Source: Gemmatimonadota bacterium
Lineage (GTDB): Bacteria; Gemmatimonadota; Gemmatimonadetes; Gemmatimonadales; Gemmatimonadaceae
DNA: 64,000 nt
Assembly: GCA_002737115.1 (NCBI GenBank)
Contig: NSHR01000011.1
Coordinates: forward strand, 1 to 64,000
Direction: 5' to 3'
Within the stretch, counting starts at the first letter, position 1; each line of letters begins with the position of its first letter. The position numbers and the translations under genes were made by a program. This document shows positions 1 through 7,909 of this stretch, piece after piece. The notes below the pieces were generated by a model, which worked only from the letters and a program-made list of their open reading frames with translations, searched no databases and was not told where the DNA came from.

Positions 1-393
1 TTCAAGCAGCGTCGCCATCAGCGTGCCCGCGATCGACTTCGCCGCATCACGCTTGAACGGCACACCATAGTGGTCCGCCAGCTCCGCCATGAGATGCAAC
101 TGCACGGCAGCGATGCCAGCCAGATCAATGCCCGGCAGAGGCAGCACGCCGGCGCCAGCCGCCCAGGGCATGTGGCGCCGAATCGACTGCATCGCCTTGG
201 CCGATCGGGGGTGGTCGGAGTCAGAAGACAACGCACTCGATGCCATACGCGATTCGGCAGCGATCCCCTCCGCAGCGGGCGGTTCCGTCGGAGCAGGTGG
301 CGACGGGTCCGCCTCGTTGATGAACGCTTCCGCATCCTTCGGCGCCGACGTCGCTGCCGGACGTGACCGCTTGACCGACCGGGTAATAGCCAT
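1..393 (-). CDS. DUF697/YcjF-like membrane-associated protein (C-terminus cut by window edge)
   Basis: An open frame runs from an ATG at 393 off the left edge, giving 131 residues. Residues 1-65 are low-complexity and Pro/Ala/Ser-rich. From residue 72 comes RRHMPWAAGAGVLPLPGIDL, followed by an AVQLHLMAELADHYGVPF stretch, which is the hallmark of DUF697/YcjF-type domains with hydrophobic membrane-associated helices. A Shine-Dalgarno-like AGGAGC lies about 7 nt before the ATG. The start lies 8 nt after the stop of the ParA-like gene, so the two form an operon. Function is unknown. I infer a membrane partner of the ATPase. The rest of the domain is outside the window. Confidence 0.75.
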   Translation of the reverse strand, partial: MAITRSVKRSRPAATSAPKDAEAFINEADPSPPAPTEPPAAEGIAAESRMASSALSSDSDHPRSAKAMQSIRRHMPWAAGAGVLPLPGIDLAGIAAVQLHLMAELADHYGVPFKRDAAKSIAGTLMATLLE

Positions 394-401
394 GGCTGCT
401 C

Positions 402-1058
402 CTATAAGATGGGCGAGGAACTAGAAAACACCGCGTTCATGACGGCCCGAAACTCCGTGATCGCTTTCGCATTCGTCGGCCGGTACTCGATCACGCTCTG
501 GCCGCGACCAAAGGCACTTCCGAACGCGCTGCGTTGTCCGAGAGAGGGTCCCAGCATCGTCAGCCCAGGATATTCGGCGACAAGCGCCCTCGTCTCGTCA
601 TTGTCGCGACCGGTGGGTTTGGCGCGATTCAGCAACACGAGAACACGAAAGCTGTGCAGCGATTGCGCTTCGGTGATCACGTCGACCACGTCATCGAGTG
701 CCCAAAGCTCCACGGATTCCGGTGCTACCGGCAGAATCAATACGTCCGTCACCGTCAGCGCCGCGCGGAGCGCGTTGGAGTCCTTTCCACCGACGTCGAT
801 CAGAATGTCCTGATACTTGGCACGCAAGAGCGCGACCTGCTGGCGGAGCGCGCGTGCATCGTCGAGGACGATGCACGGGACGGACGGCACCAATCCCGAG
901 TCGCTGCGGACGGCGATAGCCTTACTCAGGCTCGTCTGGCGGTGATCGCCGTCAACGAGCAGCACGTCCGCACCCGAACGAATTCGCTCGATGGCGAAAT
1001 TCAGCGCGATTGTACTTTTCCCAACGCCACCTTTGGTGTGACCGAACGTGAGAATCAA
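402..1058 (-). CDS. Solitary ParA/MinD-like deviant Walker ATPase
   Basis: 218 residues. The N-terminal LTFGHTKGGVGKSTIALNFA contains the deviant Walker A box (KGGVGKST) of the ParA/MinD superfamily, followed by the switch-like VDGDHRQTSLSKA. The usual DxDPQ motif is altered to DGDHRQ. The IDVGGKDSNALRAALTVTDVLILPVAP region fits the family's Walker B/switch II area. It starts with TTG at 1058. It is shorter than chromosomal ParA/Soj and has no parB next to it, unlike the parAB pair at 35-37 kb. Its neighbour is a DUF697 gene. By family it should be a dimerising ATPase that positions a cargo or partner; the cargo is unknown. Confidence 0.8.
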   Translation of the reverse strand: MILTFGHTKGGVGKSTIALNFAIERIRSGADVLLVDGDHRQTSLSKAIAVRSDSGLVPSVPCIVLDDARALRQQVALLRAKYQDILIDVGGKDSNALRAALTVTDVLILPVAPESVELWALDDVVDVITEAQSLHSFRVLVLLNRAKPTGRDNDETRALVAEYPGLTMLGPSLGQRSAFGSAFGRGQSVIEYRPTNAKAITEFRAVMNAVFSSSSPIL

Positions 1059-1181
1059 CGCTGTGAGGCTAATGTGGGCGAACCGTGTTGGCGCTCAAGC
1101 CCAGATAAGGACGCAATATGTGAATGGATCGTAGCAAACACAACCATAGAGTGCGTGCCGTTCGTGCGGTCCCGCGGCGAC

Positions 1182-1823
1182 TCAACTTTCCCCGAGTCGA
1201 CTCCAGCGACGGACCGCCGGTGCCTGAAACCGCTGCAATTCGGTGAGCATCGACGACGCATCGTCGCTCACCACCAACCACTCGCGTGGGTTCCCGCGCA
1301 AGAATCCCTCGGCCTCGACATGCTCCAGCAATGCCAGCAAGGGGGCCCAATAGCCCGACACATCCAGCAGTCCGATCGGCTTCTGGTGCACGCCAAGCTG
1401 CGCCCAGGTCCACGTCTCGAAAAACTCCTCGAGCGTTCCCACCCCGCCCGGCAGCGTAATGAATGCATCCGCGAGTTGAGCGATCATCGCCTTCCGCTCA
1501 TGCATCGAGTCCACGACGCGCAGCGCCGTCAGTCCGTGATGCGCGACTTCCCGTTGCACGAGTCCATGGGGCATCACCCCGATGACTTCGCCGCCGGCAG
1601 CCAGCGCGGCGTCGGCGAGCGCCCCCATCAACCCCACCCGGCCACCACCGTAGACCACGGTGAGGCCGCGCTGGGCCAGCAGGGCGCCAAGGGCCCGCGC
1701 GCACTCCACGTATTCCGGACGCACGCCGGCGTTCGAGGCGCAGTACACGGCCACGCGCTGTATCGGCGGGACCACCGGAACGGGCAGAACGCTGGGGTCG
1801 GACTCGCGGGACGCAGTGCTCAT
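1182..1823 (-). CDS. LOG family protein (TIGR00730-type nucleotide hydrolase)
   Basis: 213 residues with a Rossmann-like fold. The diagnostic motifs are [18 protein letters not shown], the MHERK motif and [20 protein letters not shown] (the PGGxGTxxE signature). LOG proteins cleave nucleoside 5'-monophosphates to base and ribose 5-phosphate, and some make cytokinins; the bacterial substrate here cannot be read from sequence. It is divergent from upp, another base/ribose-phosphate enzyme, and the intergenic space is only 86 bp. The start ATG at 1823 has a TAGCTT hexamer 6 nt upstream and no Shine-Dalgarno, suggesting a leaderless transcript. Confidence 0.88.
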   Translation of the reverse strand: MSTASRESDPSVLPVPVVPPIQRVAVYCASNAGVRPEYVECARALGALLAQRGLTVVYGGGRVGLMGALADAALAAGGEVIGVMPHGLVQREVAHHGLTALRVVDSMHERKAMIAQLADAFITLPGGVGTLEEFFETWTWAQLGVHQKPIGLLDVSGYWAPLLALLEHVEAEGFLRGNPREWLVVSDDASSMLTELQRFQAPAVRRWSRLGES

Positions 1824-1829
1824 GCCGAA

Positions 1830-1835
1830 AAGCTA
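1830..1835 (-). promoter_or_regulatory. Candidate -10 element of LOG gene (leaderless)
   Basis: On the minus strand TAGCTT is followed by 6 nt and the ATG at 1823. A -10 hexamer this close predicts transcription starting at or next to the start codon. No clear -35 is visible. Confidence 0.45.
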
Positions 1836-1896
1836 ACGCCGATTCGACGGGCACGAGGACGGCGGCGGATACTACCGGGACGCCGCCGAGAACGGC

Positions 1897-1902
1897 TAGC
1901 TT
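1897..1902 (+). promoter_or_regulatory. Candidate -10 element of upp (leaderless)
   Basis: TAGCTT ends 7 nt before the upp ATG at 1910, the mirror image of the LOG promoter in the same 86-bp divergent space. No Shine-Dalgarno is present. The -35 is not recognisable. Confidence 0.45.
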
Positions 1903-1909
1903 CGAGTCC

Positions 1910-2560
1910 ATGCCCACCTCGCCGCGCACGTTCCCCACGCTCAGCATCGTGGACCATCCATTGGTCCGTCACAAGATCACGCTCCTGCGCGACCGCGCGA
2001 CGCCCACCAAGCAGTTCAAGGAGTTGGTGGACGAAATCGCCATGCTGATGGCCTACGAGGCGACGCGCGATCTGGCGCTCGAGCCAGTGCCGGTCGATAC
2101 CCCGCTCGAGACGACATCGGGATGGTCGGTGCGCGGCAAGAAGCTCACGCTCGTCCCGATTCTCCGGGCCGGACTTGGCATGGTTGAAGGCATTCTGCGC
2201 CTCATGCCGTCGGCGCGTGTCGGGCACATCGGGCTCTATCGCGACCACGAGACGCTCGAGCCGGTGGACTACTACTTCAAGGTGCCCGGCGATGTAGGCG
2301 CGCGTGATTTTCTGCTGCTCGATCCGATGCTCGCCACCGGCGGCAGTGCCGCCGCCGCGGTCTCGTCACTGAAGCGCGCCGGAGCGACACGTATTCGCTT
2401 TCTCTGTCTCGTGGCCGCCCCGGAGGGCGTCGAGCGGCTTGCGCGCGAACATCCCGACGTGCCTATTCTGACGGCAGCACTCGACCGCGAGCTCAACGCG
2501 CACGGATACATTCTTCCCGGACTCGGCGACGCCGGCGACCGCTTATTTGGAACACGTTAA
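1910..2560 (+). CDS. upp: Uracil phosphoribosyltransferase
   Basis: 216 residues, close to the family's usual 208-210. It converts uracil and PRPP to UMP (pyrimidine salvage, cytosolic). The PRPP-binding loop is clear in [17 protein letters not shown], and the family C-terminus [15 protein letters not shown] is intact. The N-terminal [20 protein letters not shown] is also characteristic. It lies divergently from the LOG gene and upstream of a metalloprotease-like gene with 155 bp between, so it is probably monocistronic. Confidence 0.97.
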   Translation: MPTSPRTFPTLSIVDHPLVRHKITLLRDRATPTKQFKELVDEIAMLMAYEATRDLALEPVPVDTPLETTSGWSVRGKKLTLVPILRAGLGMVEGILRLMPSARVGHIGLYRDHETLEPVDYYFKVPGDVGARDFLLLDPMLATGGSAAAAVSSLKRAGATRIRFLCLVAAPEGVERLAREHPDVPILTAALDRELNAHGYILPGLGDAGDRLFGTR

Positions 2561-2715
2561 GCAGGAAGTAGGGCGTCGTCCCGCCGCGTGTCTTCGCCGA
2601 AATTCCGCGCGGCGAGCTTGTCCCGTTCCGACATCGCGGCTATCTTCTCGCCACTTGTTCGGCGATTTGCGCTTGTCGCTCACGATCGCGTCGGTCTCCT
2701 GTTCTGGGGTCGTTG

Positions 2716-3672
2716 ATGTTGATCAATCTGGTACCGGATTTTCTCGCCGTTCTTGAAGCCGACGATCGCGTCGCAGCGTATCTGGCCTATTTCGAGCGCC
2801 ACAAGGCGCTACTGACGGCCTACTGGGACAACTATGTCCTCGAGCCATCAGGTCCGCACTTCGACGAGGTCGTGCTCTCCACGATCACCGCAAATCGCGA
2901 CGACCTGTTCATGCTCCTGGCGCGCACCGATGTCGTGGCGCTAGCGCGTCGGGCGGAGGAGAAGGTCCGCACCCTGCTCGACATCGACGTCTCCTACGAT
3001 GTGGTGCTCATGGTCGGCGTGGGCGCGGCAAACGCCGGTGAACTGGTCGTCAACGGCCGTGGCGTGGCGTTCGTGTGCCTCGAGCACTTCACGGGTGTCA
3101 CCAACCCGGACACGCAGAGCCTCGGGCTCGATCCCGAACTGATTCCGCTCTGGCTCGCGCACGAAATCACGCACGTCGTGCGCTATACGTCACCGTCCAG
3201 CCGCAGCGACATGCGCGGGTTCGTGGAAGACGCCGACGGGTACTACTCGTACTGGGAAACGGGCCGCCAGGCCTCGCTACGCGAGCTGCTGGTGAACGAG
3301 GGCCTGGCCGTGCACGTCTCGCGCGCCGTCAGCCCCGGACATGCCGCGTGGGAATATTTCGGGTTCGCCCGCAAGCAGTACGCCCGGATACGCGAACTCG
3401 AGCCCGTACTGCACAACGCCCTCAACACCGACGGCGACCGCGCGGGCTTGGGCCTGCGCCTGCGCTACCTCTCCGGCGGGATGAGCGACGAAGCCCGCAC
3501 GGTCGAGCGCACGGTGCTCCCCGAGCGCTCCGGCTACTTCCTGGGCGCGCGCATGGTCGACAACGCCATCGCCGCCCGCGGCTACGCCTGGGCCACCCGC
3601 GCCAGCGTCCACGAACTCGCCGCCGTGAACGAGCCGATCATGGAACGGCCAAGGCTTACGATCGTCGGCTGA
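2716..3672 (+). CDS. Putative zinc metalloprotease (HExxH, DUF2268-like)
   Basis: About 318 residues, with no signal peptide. The zincin motif HEITH (in LWLAHEITHVVRY) is followed about 45 residues later by LLVNEGLAVH, which can supply the third zinc-ligand glutamate. This layout resembles DUF2268 predicted proteases. The start is ATG 2716, with a TTG directly before it at 2713. The preceding 150 bp hold nothing recognisable. It converges on mnmE across a short spacer with a hairpin-repeat remnant. The substrate is unknown, and family assignment is by motif layout only. Confidence 0.65.
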   Translation: MLINLVPDFLAVLEADDRVAAYLAYFERHKALLTAYWDNYVLEPSGPHFDEVVLSTITANRDDLFMLLARTDVVALARRAEEKVRTLLDIDVSYDVVLMVGVGAANAGELVVNGRGVAFVCLEHFTGVTNPDTQSLGLDPELIPLWLAHEITHVVRYTSPSSRSDMRGFVEDADGYYSYWETGRQASLRELLVNEGLAVHVSRAVSPGHAAWEYFGFARKQYARIRELEPVLHNALNTDGDRAGLGLRLRYLSGGMSDEARTVERTVLPERSGYFLGARMVDNAIAARGYAWATRASVHELAAVNEPIMERPRLTIVG

Positions 3673-3675
3673 TGC

Positions 3676-3745
3676 TGGTGGTGTCCTGACGGAAAAATCC
3701 ACAGAGTTCTGGCTGTTGCTGTTGTTTAGTGTTGCGTGTCGCCGC
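3676..3745. repeat. Remnant of CACGGAT-type intergenic hairpin repeat
   Basis: The run GTTCTGGCTGTTGCTGTTG at about 3705-3725 matches the outer right arm of the long palindromes at 29564-29692 and 53993-54108. Here the left arm is missing, so it is a partial copy. It sits between two convergent genes. Confidence 0.5.
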
Positions 3746-3758
3746 GGCACCCCGCGTC

Positions 3759-5120
3759 CTACTTCCCGATGCAGAACTCGCGGAACACCCGATCCAGCAC
3801 ATCCTCGGTATCCACAACACCGATAAGATCCGACAGCGACTCACGCGCCGCGTAGAGATGCACAGCCGCCACCGGCGCCGGTAGCGCCCCGCTCTCCCAC
3901 GCGAGCAGGAATTCGGCCAGTTCATCGTGCGCCGTAGCCAGTCCGGCGCGATGCCGTTCACGCGTTACCAGCACGGCATCACCAGTGGGTAGCCCCACCG
4001 CACTCGCCGCCGCCGCTCGGTCAATCACCTCGAGCAACCTCCGAATCCCCTGCCCCGTCTCGGCGCTCACACCGATCGCAGTCCCGGTAGTGTCCACCAC
4101 GCCCAGATCCACCTTCGTGTGCACAGGAATCACGATACCGTCGGTGCGCGAAGCAATCACCGACGTCGTCGCTTCGATGTCCGTCGCACACGCCCCGCAC
4201 GCCAGCACCACCTGGGCCTGACCCAAATAGCGCGTGCTGACTTCGATACCAAGTCGCTCGATTTCGTCGGCGGTGTCGCGGAGGCCGGCGGTATCCACGA
4301 AGCGCAGCGGCAATGGCGCGCGATCGAGCACCGATTCGATGGCATCGCGGGTCGTGCCGGCGATCGGCGTCACCAGCGCACGTGACTCACCCAACAGCGC
4401 GTTGAATAACGACGACTTGCCGGCATTGGGCGGGCCGGCAATCACCACCAGCACGCCATCGCGAAGCACAGCGGCCTGCGGGGCGGTGTGCATCAGCGCG
4501 CGCAGCGCGTCGCGCAGCGACGCGGCCGCATTTTTTATCCGGGCCGGAGCGATCGGCCCATCGTCTTCCTCGGGGAAGTCGATGTCGTAAGCAATCAGCG
4601 CTTCGAGGTGAATGACGTCGTCGCGCAACGCGAGCAGACGCCGAGAGAGCCCGCCATCCAGCTGCGACAGGGCTTGACGATGCATGGCCGTGGTGCGCGC
4701 GTCGATCAGATCGGCCACCGCTTCGGCCTGCACCAGATCCATGCGGCCATTCAGCACCGCGCGCCGCGTGAATTCACCCGGCGTGGCCGGTCGCGCGCCC
4801 GCGGCCACGCAGGCGGCCAACACAAGCGCCGGCACCACGTGACCGCCATGCGTGGCAATCTCCACCACCTCGTCGCCCGTATACGAACGCGGCGCGGCGA
4901 ACCAGGTGATCAGCGCGTCGTCGAGCGGCTCACCGTTGGGATGTCGGAGCGCCACGCGGGTCGCGCGGCGCGGCTGCAGCCCGGACGCGCCAAGGGCGCG
5001 CGCGATATCGATCGCGCGCGCCCCCGATAGCCGGATCACAGCAATCGCCCCGCGTCCAGCGGCCGTGGCAAGGGCAACGATCGTGTCGTCGCCACCAGGC
5101 AGCTGGCGGGCCGTCACCAC
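3759..5120 (-). CDS. mnmE: tRNA uridine-5-carboxymethylaminomethyl synthesis GTPase MnmE
   Basis: With MnmG it modifies the wobble uridine of certain tRNAs. The N-terminal formyl-THF-binding domain begins DDTIVALATAAGRGAIAVIRLSG. The G domain has G1 GPPNAGKSS and G3 DTAGLRDT. The C-terminus ends FCIGK, with the invariant cysteine of the family. I chose GTG at 5120 (453 residues): it lies 4 nt after the yidC stop and has GGGGA about 7 nt upstream. A TTG at 5138 (459 residues) overlapping yidC is possible. It is the last gene of the rpmH-rnpA-yidD-yidC-mnmE run. Partner mnmG is in the window at 38.5-40.5 kb. Confidence 0.96.
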   Translation of the reverse strand: MVTARQLPGGDDTIVALATAAGRGAIAVIRLSGARAIDIARALGASGLQPRRATRVALRHPNGEPLDDALITWFAAPRSYTGDEVVEIATHGGHVVPALVLAACVAAGARPATPGEFTRRAVLNGRMDLVQAEAVADLIDARTTAMHRQALSQLDGGLSRRLLALRDDVIHLEALIAYDIDFPEEDDGPIAPARIKNAAASLRDALRALMHTAPQAAVLRDGVLVVIAGPPNAGKSSLFNALLGESRALVTPIAGTTRDAIESVLDRAPLPLRFVDTAGLRDTADEIERLGIEVSTRYLGQAQVVLACGACATDIEATTSVIASRTDGIVIPVHTKVDLGVVDTTGTAIGVSAETGQGIRRLLEVIDRAAAASAVGLPTGDAVLVTRERHRAGLATAHDELAEFLLAWESGALPAPVAAVHLYAARESLSDLIGVVDTEDVLDRVFREFCIGK

Positions 5121-5124
5121 GTCG

Positions 5125-6816
5125 TTATCCCCGCACAACCGGTGGTTGCACCTTCGTGCGCTCCCTCGAGATCAGCCACTGCTGCGGCAACGACGCGAGA
5201 TTCTGCACGAAGTAATAGAGGTTGAGACCCGAAGCCATGTTGAAGAAAATCACCATCATCATGGCGGGCATCAAGTACATCATCATCTTCTGCTGCTCGT
5301 TCGCCTTCATGCCGCGCATACCGATGTACGACAAGCCCATCGCCGTGATCGCCACGAGCACCGGCAGCACGTAGAGCGGATCCTTGAGCGAGATATCGGG
5401 GAACCACAGGAACGACACGCCGCGGAACTCGATCGTGTTCTGAAACACAAAGAAGAGCGCAAAGAATACCGGCAACGGAATCAGCATCGGCACACAGCCC
5501 GACAAAGAGCTGAATGGCGACATGCCGTGCTCCTTGTACACGCGCATCATTTCGGCCTGCAGCTTGGTCGGATCGCCCTTGTACTTGGTTTGGATTTCGG
5601 CCAGGTACGGCTGAATGCGCTGCATCTGCATTGAGCTGCGCATGGCCTTCTGATTCAACGGCCACAGAATGAGACGTACCGCCACGCCGAATACCACCAG
5701 AATCCAGCCATACGAAAGCCCGAGCGTCGACTTCATCCAGAGCAGTAGACGAATCACCATCGTGGCGAACGGCTGCACCACACCCTGCAACCAGCCGCCA
5801 TACGGGTTCGATGTCTCGAACGAACGCCCGATTGCCTCGAGCCGCTCGTACTCCTGCGGACCGGCGTACACTTCGAACGCCACGGCACCGCTCTTGAGCG
5901 AGGCGACGATCGTGGCTTCACTGCGTGTGGCCGCCTTCGCCACCCGCACACCGCCCGTAAAGTTCACCTCGGCAAAACCGGGCACGCCCTGCGGAGCGAG
6001 CACGCCCATCAGGAAGTACTTGTTCTTGGCCACGGCCCAGTTGATCGGGCCCACTTCGATGCGTCGCTCGCCGGGATCGAGCGACGCGAAGGTGACCCCT
6101 TTGGCATTCTGCTGATCGGGCTTGAAGGCGTACGCGAGGTGCGACTGATCTTCGGTGGTGTCCGATTCCGACGAGCGGAAGCCGGGCGGCATGTCGATCA
6201 GCAAGAAGCTGTTCTCGGGCGCGCCCTGCACCGTCGCCGACACATTCACGCGGTAGCTATCGGGCAGGAACGAGTACGCGATCGTGATGGCGCGGGCACC
6301 GACGGTGGCGTCATAGCGCACCATGGCGCGGCCGTTCTCTTCGGTGCGCGTGCTGGTGAAGGTCTGCGCATTCAGCGCGACCGTATCGCCGGGAGACACG
6401 AGACGGAAGCTGAGCAACCGGTCGCCCGTCTTGGCGAGCTCCACCGGGCCGCCTTTGGTGCGCCCCTTGTTGGAGAGCGCGAGGTACTGCGGCATCTCCA
6501 CGCCGATCAGCGCGGCGCCCCGGTTCGTGGTGCGGAAGATGGCCTGCGTGGTGGTGACCACAGCGGTATCGACTGGCATCACGACGGGCTGAGACGCCGC
6601 GATGACGGAGTCGGGCAGGGCGCTCACGCCGGACGCCGTGGTCGCGGCGGCGGCCGTGGCAGCCGCGGACGCCGTGTCGACGGGAGTGCTGCTAGTGGAG
6701 TCTGTTACCGCGGTCTTGCTTCCGGGCGCCGGCACAGGCGACGGGAAGAGAATCGGCGTCAGAATCAGGACCGCCGCCATCAGGACGACGGCGAGGGCGA
6801 TGCGACGTGGTTCCAT
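5125..6816 (-). CDS. yidC: Membrane protein insertase YidC
   Basis: 563 residues from ATG 6816, which opens MEPRRIALAVVLMAAVLILT (first membrane helix). It is the long Gram-negative type, with a periplasmic beta domain at about residues 60-340 preceded by an Ala/Thr/Ser-rich linker. The conserved insertase core follows: YGWILVVFGVAVRLILWPLN, the MQRIQPYLAEIQTKYKGDP amphipathic segment and the FALFFVFQNTIEFRGVSFLW helices. It inserts proteins into the inner membrane with or without Sec. The frame stays open upstream to 7017, but that stretch overlaps yidD and lacks YidC similarity. yidD lies 19 nt upstream and mnmE follows 4 nt downstream. Confidence 0.96.
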   Translation of the reverse strand: MEPRRIALAVVLMAAVLILTPILFPSPVPAPGSKTAVTDSTSSTPVDTASAAATAAAATTASGVSALPDSVIAASQPVVMPVDTAVVTTTQAIFRTTNRGAALIGVEMPQYLALSNKGRTKGGPVELAKTGDRLLSFRLVSPGDTVALNAQTFTSTRTEENGRAMVRYDATVGARAITIAYSFLPDSYRVNVSATVQGAPENSFLLIDMPPGFRSSESDTTEDQSHLAYAFKPDQQNAKGVTFASLDPGERRIEVGPINWAVAKNKYFLMGVLAPQGVPGFAEVNFTGGVRVAKAATRSEATIVASLKSGAVAFEVYAGPQEYERLEAIGRSFETSNPYGGWLQGVVQPFATMVIRLLLWMKSTLGLSYGWILVVFGVAVRLILWPLNQKAMRSSMQMQRIQPYLAEIQTKYKGDPTKLQAEMMRVYKEHGMSPFSSLSGCVPMLIPLPVFFALFFVFQNTIEFRGVSFLWFPDISLKDPLYVLPVLVAITAMGLSYIGMRGMKANEQQKMMMYLMPAMMMVIFFNMASGLNLYYFVQNLASLPQQWLISRERTKVQPPVVRG

Positions 6817-6835
6817 GGTCTGTATAGGGGAGCGC

Positions 6836-7048
6836 TCAGGGCACCGGATCAAATCCGCCGGGCCGGAACGGATGACAGCGCCCGATTCGACGCAAAGCCA
6901 TCCATCCTCCGCGTAGCGCACCGTGACGCTCCAGCGCCTCGAGCGCGTACGCAGAACACGACGGATAATAGCGGCAGGCGCCCCCGAAGATGGGCGATAG
7001 CGTGAGTTGGTACCCACGCACTACCAGCATGAACAGCTTCGCGATCAC
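6836..7048 (-). CDS. yidD: Membrane protein insertion efficiency factor YidD
   Basis: 70 residues, matching the family length. The core has [20 protein letters not shown] (family pattern YQ..ISP..G..CR..PSCS), then [19 protein letters not shown] and the terminal GGFDPVP. YidD is a small membrane-associated helper of YidC. I chose GTG at 7048, 16 nt after the rnpA stop; ATG at 7030 is the alternative. A longer open frame up to 7204 only runs through rnpA. Confidence 0.93.
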   Translation of the reverse strand: MIAKLFMLVVRGYQLTLSPIFGGACRYYPSCSAYALEALERHGALRGGWMALRRIGRCHPFRPGGFDPVP

Positions 7049-7064
7049 AGCGAACGAGTTGGAG

Positions 7065-7418
7065 TTACCGGGCGATGCGACGCACAGCCTGCAACACTTC
7101 GGCGCGCAGTGTCTCGAAGTTTCTGGCGTACGCCACCGGAAGCACCTTGAACACGAGGTCCACCGGCGCCAACCCAGGGAGTACCTCAAGACGGATGAGC
7201 TCACGGAGCCGGCGTTTCAGGCGGTTCCGCGCGACACCCGACTGCTTGTACTTGGGTACCACAAAGCCCACGCGGGGAACGTCAAGAAGGGAAGACAGAG
7301 TGCGCACATCCAATGAGGCGGTGCGCACTCGCTTCCCTTCGTGTCGAACTCGCTCGAGATCAGACCCGCGCGTTAAACGTTGCGCGCGCGGGAACGACCG
7401 GGAATCAGGCGCCGGTAT
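7065..7418 (-). CDS. rnpA: RNase P protein component, apparent non-canonical ATA start
   Basis: It binds the rnpB RNA and helps 5' maturation of tRNA. The RNA-binding signature [14 protein letters not shown] is present, as is RVGFVVPKY. The first ATG/GTG/TTG in frame is GTG 7328, giving only 87 residues. However, the frame continues upstream as [20 protein letters not shown] and GKRVRT, which is the conserved RnpA N-terminus. An in-frame TGA closes the frame at 7440-7442. Between that stop and GTG 7328 the best candidate start is ATA at 7416-7418, giving 117 residues, the normal family length. The gene would then overlap the end of rpmH by 14 nt, suggesting translational coupling. The product is certain; the start is inferred. 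Confidence 0.9.
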   Translation of the reverse strand: MPAPDSRSFPRAQRLTRGSDLERVRHEGKRVRTASLDVRTLSSLLDVPRVGFVVPKYKQSGVARNRLKRRLRELIRLEVLPGLAPVDLVFKVLPVAYARNFETLRAEVLQAVRRIAR

Positions 7419-7569
7419 ACTTCGTCGGGATCTGGACCGTCAACACCTTGCGGCCCTTGCGGCGGCGACGGGCGAGTACCTCGCGGCCCCACTTCGTCTC
7501 CATGCGGGCACGGAAACCGTGCTTGCGGACTCGCTTGGTATTACGCGGATTGTATGTGGGCTTGCCCAT
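7405..7569 (-). CDS. rpmH: 50S ribosomal protein L34
   Basis: 54 residues from ATG 7569. It has the L34 pattern [20 protein letters not shown] then [18 protein letters not shown], plus a short extra tail QIPTKYTGA compared with the usual 44-46 residues. The tail's codons are the stretch that overlaps the inferred rnpA start. The open frame continues upstream of 7569, but those residues do not look like L34. This is the first gene of the minus-strand arm leaving the origin. Confidence 0.96.
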   Translation of the reverse strand: MGKPTYNPRNTKRVRKHGFRARMETKWGREVLARRRRKGRKVLTVQIPTKYTGA

Positions 7570-7823
7570 AGTAGTGCTCGAGGTAACGCGGGATAAATCG
7601 CGGCGGGTCGACTTGAATTTCTCAGCACTCGCACCACCCACGCGACCTGACAGCCGCGGCGTGGTAGAGCCCTGACCTAGCCTTTCAAGTTACTCGCGCG
7701 AGTGGTGTGAGGTCAACCCCGCCAAGTACACCCGTGACAACGATTTGCCCTCGTCCAAACAACCCGAATATCGACTTGCTTGCGCTCACGAATGTGAGGC
7801 TGGTGTCACGTCGCTGACGCGAT

Positions 7824-7850
7824 TGACTTATCCACAAACACGCGTAATCT
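7824..7850 (+). promoter_or_regulatory. Candidate dnaA promoter with embedded DnaA box
   Basis: TTGACT (7824-7829) and TAATCT (7845-7850) could be -35 and -10, although the 15-bp spacer is short. The perfect DnaA box TTATCCACA (7828-7836) overlaps the -35 and spacer, the arrangement expected for autorepression by DnaA. The dnaA ATG follows at 7910, so the leader would be about 50 nt. Confidence 0.5.
7828..7836 (+). promoter_or_regulatory. DnaA box TTATCCACA
   Basis: An exact match to the strongest DnaA-binding 9-mer, 74 bp upstream of the dnaA start. Confidence 0.8.
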
Positions 7851-7909
7851 TCGCCCCCCCGCCTGATTCTCGCCCGTGGCCGGGGCCGCCAGAACCCCCT
7901 CCCCCCGTC

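Larger units (their letters stand above)
7570..7909. other. rpmH-dnaA intergenic region, candidate oriC
   Basis: A 340-bp space with no gene, flanked by diverging rpmH and dnaA, a typical origin position. It contains one perfect DnaA box (7828-7836) and a weak one on the minus strand near 7588-7596 (TTATCCCGC). I could not find the cluster of several strong boxes or a clear AT-rich unwinding element expected of a full origin. The 230-bp dnaA-dnaN spacer remains an alternative or second part. Promoters for both arms must also lie here. Confidence 0.5.

Noticed and set aside
534-2048. A long plus-strand open frame (504 codons)
   Set aside because: It is antisense to the ParA-like and LOG genes, both with clear motifs, has no motif of its own and is an effect of high GC content.
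5125-7017. YidC starting at 7017
   Set aside because: The extra residues overlap yidD and are not similar to YidC; ATG 6816 opens with the conserved first membrane helix.
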